64,000 bases of DNA, taken from the NCBI RefSeq assembly GCF_002797715.1, contig NZ_PGFF01000001.1, forward strand, positions 3,123,304-3,187,303, in the 5' to 3' direction. A program made the position numbers and the translations under genes. Of this stretch, positions 54,417 to 62,638 are shown piece by piece (positions within the stretch are counted from its first letter, which is position 1; every line of letters starts with the position of its first letter). The stretch comes from Diaminobutyricimonas aerilata (GTDB lineage Bacteria; Actinomycetota; Actinomycetes; Actinomycetales; Microbacteriaceae). The notes under the pieces are model-generated. The model did not search any database. It saw only the letters and a list, made by a program, of their open reading frames with translations, and was not told the origin of the DNA.

Positions 54417-54464
54417 TTGACGGGAACCCGCTGGAGGGTTATCTTCAACGTGTCAGTTGATCAA
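54417..54464 (+). promoter_or_regulatory. Promoter and operator of the arsR-SRPBCC operon
   Basis: TTGACG (54417-54422), a 17-base spacer and TATCTT (54440-54445) form a good promoter. The inverted repeat TCAAC-GTGTCA-GTTGA (54445-54460) overlaps the -10 edge and start site, as expected for an ArsR repressor. Confidence 0.75.
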
Positions 54465-54478
54465 TGGAAGGGTTGAAT

Positions 54479-54823
54479 GTGAGTCAAGCGGATGAGGAGC
54501 GACTCGACCGTGCCTTCCAGGCCCTGGCCGATCCGGTCCGCCGGCACATGGTGGCCCGGCTGAGCCGCGGGCCGCTCACCGTGAACGAACTGGCCGAGCC
54601 GTTCGACATCACGGTGCAGGCGGTCTCGAAGCACATCCAGAGCCTCGAAGCCGCCGGGCTCGTCACTCGCAGCCGCGACGGGCAGCGCCGCCCGGTGCAT
54701 CTCGAGGCGGCCGCGCTCGAACGACTCACCGCATGGATCGACCGATACCGGATCGTCGCCGAGCAGCGCTACCGGCGCCTCGACGACGTGCTCGACACCA
54801 TCACGAACGAGGAGGAATCATGA
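54479..54823 (+). CDS. ArsR-family repressor
   Basis: 114 residues from GTG, chosen because GGAAGGG lies 5 bases upstream. An ATG at 54464 lies before that site. The winged helix is ALADPVRRHMVARLSRGPLT then VNELAEPFDITVQAVSKHIQ (recognition helix). No metal-binding Cys motif is present, so it belongs to the ligand- or partner-controlled branch that accompanies SRPBCC proteins. The stop overlaps the next start (ATGA). Confidence 0.92.
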   Translation: MSQADEERLDRAFQALADPVRRHMVARLSRGPLTVNELAEPFDITVQAVSKHIQSLEAAGLVTRSRDGQRRPVHLEAAALERLTAWIDRYRIVAEQRYRRLDDVLDTITNEEES

Positions 54824-55293
54824 GCAACGCAGTAGAGATCACCGCCCCCGAGGGGCAGCCGTTCATCACCATCGTGCGGGAGTTCGACGCGCCGGTCGCC
54901 GCCGTGTGGCGCGCGCACGTCGAGCCCGACCTCGTGCGCCGGTGGCTCGGACCGCACGGCTACGAGACGAGGATCGACACCTTCGAAATGCGCAGCGGCG
55001 GTCGCTACCGCTACGTGCAGATCGCCGACGGCGAGGAGTACGCCTTCAACGGCGTCGTGCACGCCGCGGACGAACACCGCCGCATCGTGCAGACGTTCGA
55101 GTTCGAGGGGATGCCCGACGTCGTGACGCTCGAGACCGCCGTCTTCGAGGAACTCGGAGGCGGCCGCACCCGGCTCACCGGTACGAGCGCCTTCCCGTCG
55201 GTCGAGGCCCGTGACGGCATGCTCGCGAGCGGTATGGAGACGGGCGTCCGCGAGGGATTCGAACGGCTCGACGCGATCCTCGCCGAGGGGTGA
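54820..55293 (+). CDS. SRPBCC (AHSA1-like) protein
   Basis: 157 residues of START-like fold. The typical opening is ITIVREFDAPVAAVWRAHVE then VRRWLGPHGYE, with FEEL near the middle and a C-terminal helix GVREGFERLDAIL. Members bind hydrophobic ligands. The arsR-SRPBCC pairing is common, with the repressor controlling both. GAGGAATC precedes the ATG. Confidence 0.92.
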   Translation: MSNAVEITAPEGQPFITIVREFDAPVAAVWRAHVEPDLVRRWLGPHGYETRIDTFEMRSGGRYRYVQIADGEEYAFNGVVHAADEHRRIVQTFEFEGMPDVVTLETAVFEELGGGRTRLTGTSAFPSVEARDGMLASGMETGVREGFERLDAILAEG

Positions 55294-55328
55294 GCGCAGT
55301 CCGGTCGCGCGCGGATGCGCGGGCCCCA

Positions 55329-55383
55329 TTCCCGTCGCGAATCGCGGGTGCGAGATGCCACGACCCGCGATTCGCGACGGGAA
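55329..55383. repeat. Intergenic palindromic repeat, family C
   Basis: TTCCCGTCGCGAATCGCGGG (55329 on) and ACCCGCGATTCGCGACGGGA (55363 on) form a perfect 21-bp stem with a 13-base loop. It closely matches 37963-38020 and lies just after the SRPBCC gene. Confidence 0.85.
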
Positions 55384-55430
55384 ACCCAGGCCGGTCGCTC
55401 CGCGGCACCGGATCGACCCTTGCGCGCGCG

Positions 55431-55475
55431 CAAGACGCGATATATCTTGTCTTCATCAGACGCGTTATATCGCGT
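55431..55475. promoter_or_regulatory. Two palindromes upstream of the DUF4097-padR operon
   Basis: CAAGA-CGCGATATA-TCTTG (55431-55449) and ACGCG-TTATAT-CGCGT (55460-55475) are AT-rich islands sharing CGCGNTATAT. They are good candidates for PadR binding and for the promoter. The AGGGAGA ribosome-binding site is at 55488-55494. Confidence 0.65.
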
Positions 55476-55500
55476 TTACGATGCGACAGGGAGAACCGGG

Positions 55501-56301
55501 ATGACGCGGGAGAAGTGGCTCGTCGACGGGCCGAAGGTGATCGACCTCGAGCTGGTTCGTTCGCTCAAGGTCGGGCTGTACGGCGGGCAGATCGACATCG
55601 TCGCCCATGACGAGCCGGGCGCCCGGGTCGAGATCCACCACGTCTCCGGCAAAGACCTCGAGGTCTCGATCGACGGCGACGTGCTCGGCATCGACCACCC
55701 GCAGCTGCGCTGGGACAACTTCCTCGAGGTCTTCGCGACGTCGCGCAACACCTCCCGCGCCGACGTGAGCATCATGGTGCCGCGCGACACCCGCCTCAAG
55801 CTCGGCGTCGTCGGGGCCGAAGTGCTCGTCTCGGGACTGCACGCCGACGCCTCCCTCAGCACCGTCTCGGGCGACGTCGTCGTCGACGCGTGCAGCGGGT
55901 CGCTGCAGCTCAACGCGGTCTCCGGCGACCTCTCCGTGCGAGACCACACCGGCACGCTCACCGCCCACACCGTGAGCGGCGACCTCGTCGCGAGCGGCGC
56001 CATCACCCGCCTCACCGCCGACACCGTCGGCGGTGACGTGTTCCTCGACCTCCCCGGCGAGCCGGATGAGGTGCGCGTCAACACCGTGAGCGGCGACGTG
56101 ACCGCCCGGCTGTCGCCCGATCACGCCGTGCAGTACCGCTTCTCGACCGCGAGCGGCAAGCTGCGGCTCGACAACCGCGAGGTGCGCGGCGTGCGCGGAA
56201 GCTACGCCGAGACGTACGGCACGCTCGAGGGCAGCTGGCTCGAGTTCAAGGTGAACACCGTCTCCGGTGCCATCAACGTGCTGCACGGGGTGACGGCGTG
56301 A
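55501..56301 (+). CDS. DUF4097-family beta-helix protein
   Basis: 266 residues. Repeats of the type VSGDVVVDACSG, VSGDLSVRDHTG and VNTVSGDVTARL recur every ~20 residues from ~110 to the end and predict a right-handed beta-helix. There is no signal peptide or membrane segment. The biochemical role is unknown, but the family commonly lies next to padR genes, as here. The stop overlaps the PadR start (GTGA). Confidence 0.9.
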   Translation: MTREKWLVDGPKVIDLELVRSLKVGLYGGQIDIVAHDEPGARVEIHHVSGKDLEVSIDGDVLGIDHPQLRWDNFLEVFATSRNTSRADVSIMVPRDTRLKLGVVGAEVLVSGLHADASLSTVSGDVVVDACSGSLQLNAVSGDLSVRDHTGTLTAHTVSGDLVASGAITRLTADTVGGDVFLDLPGEPDEVRVNTVSGDVTARLSPDHAVQYRFSTASGKLRLDNREVRGVRGSYAETYGTLEGSWLEFKVNTVSGAINVLHGVTA

Positions 56302-57005
56302 GTCCCGCGGTCTTCGGCCACGGCCACCTCCGGCTCTACCTGCTGAGCCTGCTCGAGGAGCGTCCGCGCCACGGCTACGAACTCATCCAGGCCCTCGGCG
56401 ACCGTTTCGGCGGCACGTATGTTCCGAGCGCCGGCACTATCTATCCGCGACTGTCGAAGCTCGAGGCGGAAGGCCTCGTGACCAAGCAGAACGACGGACG
56501 CAAGACCGTTTACGAGATCACGGATGCGGGGCGCGCCGAGCTCGCCGCCCGTCGCCATGAGCTCGACGGCATCGAGAGCGAGGTGACCGACTCGGTGCGG
56601 CGTCTCGCCGACGAGGTTCGCGCCTCGGTCGACGGGGCGATGCGTTCCCTGCGCGCCGAGCTCGCCGCCGCCGCGCGGGAGACGCGGTCGGCGACTCCGC
56701 CTCCACCTCCGCCGCCCGCCCCGCACGCCGCCGGCGCGAGCTCCTCGAACACGCGCCTCGACTCGCGCCTGCGACTGAGCGAGGCGGAGCAGGCGATCGC
56801 GCACTTCCGCCAGCAGCTGCGTTCCGACCTGCGCGGCCACGCCGCGCGCGGCGAGCTGAGCCGCGAGACGGTCGACGTGCTGCGCACCGGACTCGGCGAT
56901 CTGCGCGCCGCGGTCACCGCGACGCTGCGCGTCGGGTCCGCCGACGGCGCGCCCGGTGCCGCGGCCGAACACGACGTGCTCGACGACGACACGGGCGCCG
57001 CGTGA
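56298..57005 (+). CDS. PadR-family transcriptional regulator
   Basis: 235 residues from GTG. The winged helix is LRLYLLSLLEERPRHGYELI then TYVPSAGTIYPRLSKLEAEG. The C-terminal part has a helical dimerisation region, a Pro-rich linker (TPPPPPPPAPHAAG) and another helical segment (EQAIAHFRQQLRSDL). It probably represses the operon through the palindromes upstream. It overlaps both neighbours by GTGA junctions. Confidence 0.92.
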   Translation: MSPAVFGHGHLRLYLLSLLEERPRHGYELIQALGDRFGGTYVPSAGTIYPRLSKLEAEGLVTKQNDGRKTVYEITDAGRAELAARRHELDGIESEVTDSVRRLADEVRASVDGAMRSLRAELAAAARETRSATPPPPPPPAPHAAGASSSNTRLDSRLRLSEAEQAIAHFRQQLRSDLRGHAARGELSRETVDVLRTGLGDLRAAVTATLRVGSADGAPGAAAEHDVLDDDTGAA

Positions 57006-57469
57006 TCACCGAGATCCTCGCGGTCGCCGCGTCCGTCGTGTCGGGCCTCGGAGCCGGCGTGTTCCTCGCGTTCTCGAGCGGGGTCATGCCGGGGCTGGCC
57101 CGCACGAGCGACGCGGTCTACGTGGAGTCGATGCGCGGGATCAACCGCGCCGTCATCAACGGGGTGTTCCTCGGCGCGATCTTCGGCGCCGTGCCGCTGC
57201 TCGTCGCGGCGGCCGTCGCCGCCTTCGCCGAGGGCGCGACCGCTGCGGGGTGGCTGCTCACCGCATCCGGTCTCGTCTATCTCGCGGGCGTGCTCGTCGT
57301 CACGGGCATCCGCAACGTGCCGCTCAACGAACGCCTGGAACGGCATCGCGGAACACCCCGCCAGGCGCGCGAGGATTTCGAGCGGCCGTGGGTGCGATGG
57401 AACGGGCTGCGCACGGTCGCCGGGGTCGTCGCAACCGTGCTCGCCGTGAGCGCGCTGATCGCGCTCTGA
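57002..57469 (+). CDS. DUF1772 (anthrone-oxygenase-like) membrane protein
   Basis: 155 residues with four hydrophobic segments. The conserved GVFLAFSSGVMPGLART, INRAVINGVFLGAIFG and NVPLNERLERH then WVRWNGLRTVA match DUF1772. Eukaryotic relatives include anthrone oxygenases, while the bacterial role is unknown. It is the third gene of the DUF4097-padR operon, with a GTG start in a GTGA overlap. Confidence 0.87.
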   Translation: MITEILAVAASVVSGLGAGVFLAFSSGVMPGLARTSDAVYVESMRGINRAVINGVFLGAIFGAVPLLVAAAVAAFAEGATAAGWLLTASGLVYLAGVLVVTGIRNVPLNERLERHRGTPRQAREDFERPWVRWNGLRTVAGVVATVLAVSALIAL

Positions 57470-57523
57470 GCGCGCGCTCACCGCGGGAATCCGCGTGTTT
57501 TCGCGGGTGTATGCTCGCCGTTC

Positions 57524-59623
57524 GTGACTGACGACGTCCGCTCACCGAAGCGGTGGCTCCTCGGCGATCCGCTGCCCTCCGACAAGCTCGAGGGGCAGCT
57601 CCTGCCGAAGCATCTGGCGCTCCCGATCTTCGCGAGCGACCCCCTCTCCTCGGTCGCCTATGCGCCGCAGGAACTGCTCATGATCCTGCTGCTGGGCGGC
57701 CTCGCGTTCCTCAGCTTCGCGCCGTGGGTCGCCGCGGCCGTCGTGCTGCTGCTGGTGGTGGTGGTCGCGTCGTACCGCCAGCTCATCAAGGCGTACCCGA
57801 GCGGAGGCGGCGACTACGAGGTCGCGCACCGCAACCTCGGCGAGAAGGCCGGTCTCGTGGTGGCGAGCGCGCTGCTCGTGGACTACATCATGACCGTCGC
57901 CGTCTCGGTCGCGAGCGGTGTGGACAACATCATCTCCGCGATCCCCGGCCTCGCCCCGGCGCGGATCGAGATCGCCGTGCTCGCCGTCATCCTGCTCGCT
58001 GCCGTCAACCTGCGCGGGGTGCGCGAGTCGAGCAAGGCGTTCGCCGTGCCGACCTACCTCTTCATCGGGTCGATCGCGATCATGGTCGTCGTGGCGCTCG
58101 TGCGCACCGCCCTCGGCGACGCCCCCGTCGCCGAGAGCGCCGAGTTCACCGTGCAAGCCGAGCAGATCTCGCAAGCCGCGTTCGTGCTGCTGCTGCTGCG
58201 CGCGTTCTCGAGCGGATGTTCGGCGCTGACGGGCGTCGAGGCGATCTCGAACGGCGTGCCGGCCTTCCGGCGACCGAAGGTGCAGAACGCGCAGCGCACC
58301 CTCGTGCTCATGGGCGGCATCGCGATCCTGCTCTTCTCGGGTCTCACCGCCGTGGCCCTCATCGCGAACGTGCACTACGCCGAGGAGCCGTGCCACCTGA
58401 TCGGCTGGGAGCAGTGCGCGACCGAGCCGCAGCGCTCCCTCATCGCGCAGATCGCCTCGAGCGTGTTCGGCAACAACAGCGTGCCGTTCTTCATCATCCA
58501 GGCCGCGACCGCGGCGGTGCTGCTGCTTGCGGCGAACACGGCGTTCAACGGGTTCCCGCTGTTGGGTTCGGTGCTCGCCACCGACCGTTACGCCCCGAAG
58601 GCACTCTCCACCCGCGGCGACCGCCTCATCTTCTCGAACGGTGTGCTGCTGCTCGCCCTCGCGGCCATCGTCATCCTCGTCGTCTACCAGGCCGACGTGA
58701 CCGCGCTCATCCAGCTCTACATCATCGGCGTCTTCGTCTCGTTCACCCTCGGCCAGACCGGCATGGTGCGGCACTGGTGGCGGATGCTGAAGAACGGATG
58801 CAGCGATCCCGGCTCGGTGTGGCGCGGCCTCGCCATCAACGCGCTCGGCGCGCTCATGACCGCGAGCGTGCTCGTCATCGTGACGATCACGAAGTTCACC
58901 CACGGGGCGTGGCTCATCTTCGTGATCATGCCGATCCTGTTCCTGCTCATGCTCGGGGTGAACCGCTACTACCGCGACGTGGAACGGGAGATCGAGGCCG
59001 ACCCGGTGACGACGTTCGGCTCGTCGGGCGACCACGCGATCGTGCTCGTCGGACGCGTGCAGAAGCCGGTGCTGAAGGCCCTCGACTACGCGATCGCCGC
59101 CCGCCACGACTCCATCGAGGCCGTGCACGTGTCGATCGACGACGCCGAGAGCGAGCGGCTCGCCCGGCAGTGGGACGAGCAGAACATCCAGGTGCCGCTG
59201 CGGATCGTGCCGTCGCCGTATCGCGACATCAGCGTGCCGCTCATCAAGTACATCAAGGCGCGACGCGAGCAGCACGGCTCCGAAGTGGTGACCGTGTACA
59301 CCCCGCAGTACATCGTGGGTCACTGGTGGGAGAACCTGCTGCACAACCACAAGGCCCGCCGCATCCGTCACAAGCTCTCGCTCGTGCACGGCGTCGTGAT
59401 CGCGGTGGTGCCGTGGCTGCTCGATTCGAGCGACCTCATCTACGGTCGCCGGTCGCGACCGCTGCCGGGTCAGGACCGCCGCGGGGAGCCGGTGCGTCCG
59501 GTGCTCCGCGCGCCGATGCCGCCCGCCCGAACGCCGGCGGGCAAGACGCCGGCGGGCAAGACGCCGGCGGGTAAGGCTCCGGCGCGGGCGGGCCGCGGTC
59601 CGGGTTCCGACGGGCGCGCGTGA
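57524..59623 (+). CDS. APC-superfamily K+ transporter (KimA-like)
   Basis: 699 residues with 12 predicted membrane segments, then a soluble C-terminal domain (~500-640, HAIVLVGRVQKPVLKALDYA). The start PLPSDKLEGQLLPKHLALPI then FASDPLSSVAYAPQE and PSGGGDYEVA is characteristic of KimA-type potassium importers, known in other bacteria to be controlled by c-di-AMP. The tail carries PAGKT repeats (TPAGKTPAGKTPAGKAPA). GTG start, and the stop overlaps crcB (GTGA). No riboswitch-sized leader is present. Confidence 0.88.
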   Translation: MTDDVRSPKRWLLGDPLPSDKLEGQLLPKHLALPIFASDPLSSVAYAPQELLMILLLGGLAFLSFAPWVAAAVVLLLVVVVASYRQLIKAYPSGGGDYEVAHRNLGEKAGLVVASALLVDYIMTVAVSVASGVDNIISAIPGLAPARIEIAVLAVILLAAVNLRGVRESSKAFAVPTYLFIGSIAIMVVVALVRTALGDAPVAESAEFTVQAEQISQAAFVLLLLRAFSSGCSALTGVEAISNGVPAFRRPKVQNAQRTLVLMGGIAILLFSGLTAVALIANVHYAEEPCHLIGWEQCATEPQRSLIAQIASSVFGNNSVPFFIIQAATAAVLLLAANTAFNGFPLLGSVLATDRYAPKALSTRGDRLIFSNGVLLLALAAIVILVVYQADVTALIQLYIIGVFVSFTLGQTGMVRHWWRMLKNGCSDPGSVWRGLAINALGALMTASVLVIVTITKFTHGAWLIFVIMPILFLLMLGVNRYYRDVEREIEADPVTTFGSSGDHAIVLVGRVQKPVLKALDYAIAARHDSIEAVHVSIDDAESERLARQWDEQNIQVPLRIVPSPYRDISVPLIKYIKARREQHGSEVVTVYTPQYIVGHWWENLLHNHKARRIRHKLSLVHGVVIAVVPWLLDSSDLIYGRRSRPLPGQDRRGEPVRPVLRAPMPPARTPAGKTPAGKTPAGKAPARAGRGPGSDGRA

Positions 59624-60003
59624 GCGTACTCGCGGTGTTCCTCGGCGGGATGATCGGCACCGCGCTGCGTCTCGGCGGCGACGCGCTGCTCCCGCATGAG
59701 GCGCACGCATTCCCATGGTCGACGCTCGCGATCAACGTGCTCGGGTCGTTCGTGCTCGGGATGCTCGTCACGCGCGTGTGGCCGGTCGCGCCGGCGTGGC
59801 TGAGGGCGGGCCTCGGCGCGGGCGTGCTGGGGTCGTTCACCACGTTCTCCGCCGTCATCGTGTCGCTGCTCGAGATGGAGGGTGCGGGCGATGCGCTCGG
59901 CGCCCTGTTCTACGCGGTCGCGTCGGTCGTGCTCGGGCTCGCGGCGGCGGCCGCGGGGCTCGCGTTCGGGCGCCGTCCGATGCCGGGGGAGGGTCGCGCG
60001 TGA
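59620..60003 (+). CDS. crcB: Fluoride channel subunit CrcB/Fluc (first copy)
   Basis: 127 residues with four membrane helices. It has the Fluc signatures GGMIGTALRLGGD, TLAINVLGSFVLGML and GVLGSFTTFSAVIVSLLE (the TTFS break helix). Fluc exports F- as a dual-topology dimer, and paired genes usually encode the two orientations of a heterodimer. GTG start overlapping the transporter stop. Confidence 0.93.
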   Translation: MSVLAVFLGGMIGTALRLGGDALLPHEAHAFPWSTLAINVLGSFVLGMLVTRVWPVAPAWLRAGLGAGVLGSFTTFSAVIVSLLEMEGAGDALGALFYAVASVVLGLAAAAAGLAFGRRPMPGEGRA

Positions 60004-60392
60004 CGGCGTGGGCGGCGGTCGCCGCGGTGCTCGCGGGCGGCGTGGCGGCGGTCATCCGCTACGGCGTGACGCTCGCGTTCGCCGGGCGGTTCCTGCCCTG
60101 GGCGGTGCTCGTCGTCAACGTCGTCGGGTCGGCGCTCGGCGGCGCGGTGGTCGCGCTGAGCTCGATGGGCGGGATGGACGCGGGCCTGCGGCTGGTGGTG
60201 CTCGGCGGCGTCGCCGGCGGACTCACGACGTTCAGCACGTGGTCGGTCGAGACCGTGCAGCTCGCCCGCTCGGGGCGCTACTGGATCGCCGTCGGCAACG
60301 TCGCGGTGAACCTGGCGGCGGGCCTCACGGCCGCGTCCGTGGCGTGGAACGTGACGACCGCGATCCTGCTGTTCCCGATGGGGCGCGCCTGA
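60000..60392 (+). CDS. crcB: Fluoride channel subunit CrcB/Fluc (second copy)
   Basis: 130 residues, four helices. AAVIRYGVTLAFAG, VLVVNVVGSALGG and GGLTTFSTWSVETVQL retain the fluoride-pore motifs. It overlaps the first crcB by a GTGA junction, so both subunits are made together. It is the last gene of the operon, and a family A palindrome follows it. Confidence 0.93.
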   Translation: MTAWAAVAAVLAGGVAAVIRYGVTLAFAGRFLPWAVLVVNVVGSALGGAVVALSSMGGMDAGLRLVVLGGVAGGLTTFSTWSVETVQLARSGRYWIAVGNVAVNLAAGLTAASVAWNVTTAILLFPMGRA

Positions 60393-60425
60393 CGCCTCCC
60401 CCGCATCCACTCTCGCCGTCAGCCC

Positions 60426-60484
60426 GCGAGTTGGCGAAAGCATCGCCATGGCGCGCCCGGAAGCGATGTATTCGCCAACTCGCG
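60426..60484. repeat. Intergenic palindromic repeat, family A (GCGAGTTGGCGAA...TTCGCCAACTCGC)
   Basis: The arms pair over 13 bp at the ends and again at CATCGCC/GCGATG. It lies between convergent crcB and ABC permease genes and could end both transcripts. It shares its GTTGGCGAA edge with 2938-2987. Confidence 0.75.
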
Positions 60485-60517
60485 CCCGGCCACGTCACGG
60501 AACGGTCGCGAGCCGCG

Positions 60518-61423
60518 CTACTCCTTCACGGCTCCGACGCTCGCGTTCATGATGCGGCGCTGGAAGATGAAGAACACGAGCGCCACCGGGATGGTCATGA
60601 TCGCGCCCGCCGCGAGCTTGAGCGGGAACTGGCTGCCCTGGCTGAGCTGCCCGCTCGAGAGCTGCGCGACGCCCTTCGTGAGCGTCGTGAGCTCCGGACT
60701 CTGCGCCGCGACGATGAAGTGCGCGAGCTCGTTCCACGACCCCTGGAACGACAGGATGACGATCGTGATGAGCGCGGGCCGCGCCATCGGCAGCACCACC
60801 GACCAGAAAACGCGGAACGTGCCGGCGCCGTCGATGCGCGCCTGCTCCTCCACACTCGCCGGGATCGACTCGAAGAAGTTCTTCATGATGAACACGCCGG
60901 CCGCATCCGCCAGCAGCGGGATGATGAGCCCCGCGAACGAGTCGTAGATGCCGAGCTGGTTGACCACGAGGAACTTCGGGATGAGCAGCACGACGTTCGG
61001 CACCGCCATCACGGCCACGAGCAGCGCGAACACCACCGTGCGCCCGCGGAAGCGCAGGCGGGCGAGCGCGTAGCCGGCGAGCGAGTCGAAGAACACGCGG
61101 CCGGCGGTGACGAAGATCGTCACGACGACCGAGTTGCGGAACCACGTCGGGAAGTCCGACCGCAGGAACAGCCGCTCGTAGGCGGCGGTCGACCAGGTGG
61201 CGGGGATGAGCGACAGCGGGTCCGACGCGGCCTCCGCATCCGTCTTCACCGACGTCGCGAGGTTGATGAGGAACGGGGCGATGTAGATGACCGCGATCAC
61301 CACGAGCAGCGCGTAGAGCAGCGACTGCGACGCGAGGCGTCCGGTGCCGACGCGACGGCGGCGCGGGGGACGTGAGGCGGATGCGGGCGGGGCGGATGCG
61401 CGGGGCGCGGCGGTCGCGGTCAT
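60518..61423 (-). CDS. Sugar ABC transporter permease (MalG-like)
   Basis: 301 residues. Six membrane segments follow a basic, Ala-rich start (RPPRRRRVGTGRLASQ). The EAA loop that contacts the ATPase is VEEQARIDGAGTFRVFWSVV. It belongs to the carbohydrate CUT1 class. The start overlaps the upstream permease stop (ATGA). No ATPase gene is visible, so a shared MsiK-type ATPase encoded elsewhere probably energises it. Confidence 0.93.
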   Translation of the reverse strand: MTATAAPRASAPPASASRPPRRRRVGTGRLASQSLLYALLVVIAVIYIAPFLINLATSVKTDAEAASDPLSLIPATWSTAAYERLFLRSDFPTWFRNSVVVTIFVTAGRVFFDSLAGYALARLRFRGRTVVFALLVAVMAVPNVVLLIPKFLVVNQLGIYDSFAGLIIPLLADAAGVFIMKNFFESIPASVEEQARIDGAGTFRVFWSVVLPMARPALITIVILSFQGSWNELAHFIVAAQSPELTTLTKGVAQLSSGQLSQGSQFPLKLAAGAIMTIPVALVFFIFQRRIMNASVGAVKE

Positions 61424-62610
61424 GAGCGGTTCCCCTTCGCGGAGTCGGCGTCCGGGTCGTCCGCGGGCGGCGGCGTGCCGATCGAGCGGCCCGGGGCGGC
61501 GACCGGCACCACGCGCCCGCCGGTTCCGGCCCCGGACGACGTGTACAGCCGCATCCGCCGCTTCGAGACCTTGCGTTCGCGCAGCAGGAACCGCTGCAGG
61601 ATCGTCATCACGATGATGATCGCGAACAGCACGAACGCGATCGCGGCGCCGCGGGGCCAGTCCTGGCTCTCGAAGGCCGACGTGTAGGAGAGGTACGCCG
61701 GGGTGAGCGTCGTCTTGCCCGGGCCGCCTTGGGTGCCGGTGTAGATCTGGTCGAACACCTGCCAGGTGCCGATGAGCCCGAGCGTCACGACGGTGAAGAT
61801 CGTCGCACGCAGTTGCGGCAGCGTCACCCGCCAGAAGCGCTGCCAGCCGCTCGCGCCGTCCATCATGGCCGCCTCATCCACGTCGCCGCTGAGGTTCTGC
61901 AGCGCGGCGATGAACAGGAGCATGAACGTGCCGCTCGTGGTGAAGATCGCCATGAGCACGAACGCGGACATCGCCACCGACGGTCCGCCGAGCCACTCCC
62001 ACCACGACACGCTGAGGAACGACGACTCGGTGAGGAACGCGGGGCCCTCGGTGACGCCGATCACCTTGAGCAGGTTGTGCACGACGCCGGAGGGGTCGTT
62101 GAACCAGTTCGGGCCGGCGATGCCGACGAACGCGAGCAGCTGGTTGACCGCGCCGGACGCGGAGAACAGGAACAACCACAGCACCGTGATCGCCACCGAG
62201 CTCGTGACCGACGGGAAGTAGAAGGCGGTGCGGAATAGGCCTCGGCCCTTGAGCACCTGGCGGTTGACGAGCACCGCGAGCAACAGCGACACCGCCGTCT
62301 GCAGCGGCACGACGAGCAGCACGTACCAGGCGTTGTTGCGCAGCGAGATGCCGAAGTCGCGTTCGGCGAGACCGCCCCCGGCGAGCAGCTCGCCGTAGTT
62401 CGCGCCGCCGACGAAACCGACGTTCGACGAGAGCGGGCTGCCCCGGCCGGTCCAGTCCGACAGGCTCACCCAGAGCGCCATGAGCACGGGGACGGCGAGG
62501 AAGAGCCCCAGGATCACGATGACCGGGGCGGTGAAGAGCCAGCCGGAGACGGACTCGCCGCGCCGCAACCGGGCGCGGCGAGTCCGTCGGGCCGCGGGAG
62601 CGGACGTCAT
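61420..62610 (-). CDS. Sugar ABC transporter permease (MalF-like)
   Basis: 396 residues with six to seven membrane segments. The EAA loop is DVDEAAMMDGASGWQRFWRV then TLPQL. A long extracytoplasmic loop with GPNWFNDPSG lies between helices, and a C-terminal cytoplasmic tail ends near DDPDADSAKGNRS. It forms the translocation pore with the MalG-like partner, with which it overlaps by 4 bases. It begins 28 bases after the binding-protein gene. Confidence 0.93.
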   Translation of the reverse strand: MTSAPAARRTRRARLRRGESVSGWLFTAPVIVILGLFLAVPVLMALWVSLSDWTGRGSPLSSNVGFVGGANYGELLAGGGLAERDFGISLRNNAWYVLLVVPLQTAVSLLLAVLVNRQVLKGRGLFRTAFYFPSVTSSVAITVLWLFLFSASGAVNQLLAFVGIAGPNWFNDPSGVVHNLLKVIGVTEGPAFLTESSFLSVSWWEWLGGPSVAMSAFVLMAIFTTSGTFMLLFIAALQNLSGDVDEAAMMDGASGWQRFWRVTLPQLRATIFTVVTLGLIGTWQVFDQIYTGTQGGPGKTTLTPAYLSYTSAFESQDWPRGAAIAFVLFAIIIVMTILQRFLLRERKVSKRRMRLYTSSGAGTGGRVVPVAAPGRSIGTPPPADDPDADSAKGNRS

Positions 62611-62638
62611 GCGCCCGCTCCCGCCATGCGGGCGGTTC

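Noticed and set aside
57470-57523. c-di-AMP (ydaO-type) riboswitch upstream of the KimA-like gene
   Set aside because: Only 54 bases separate the genes, which is too short for that aptamer. Only a small CGCGGG hairpin is seen.
59560-59620. Fluoride riboswitch ahead of crcB
   Set aside because: The crcB start overlaps the coding end of the transporter gene, so there is no leader and no crcB-type aptamer sequence.
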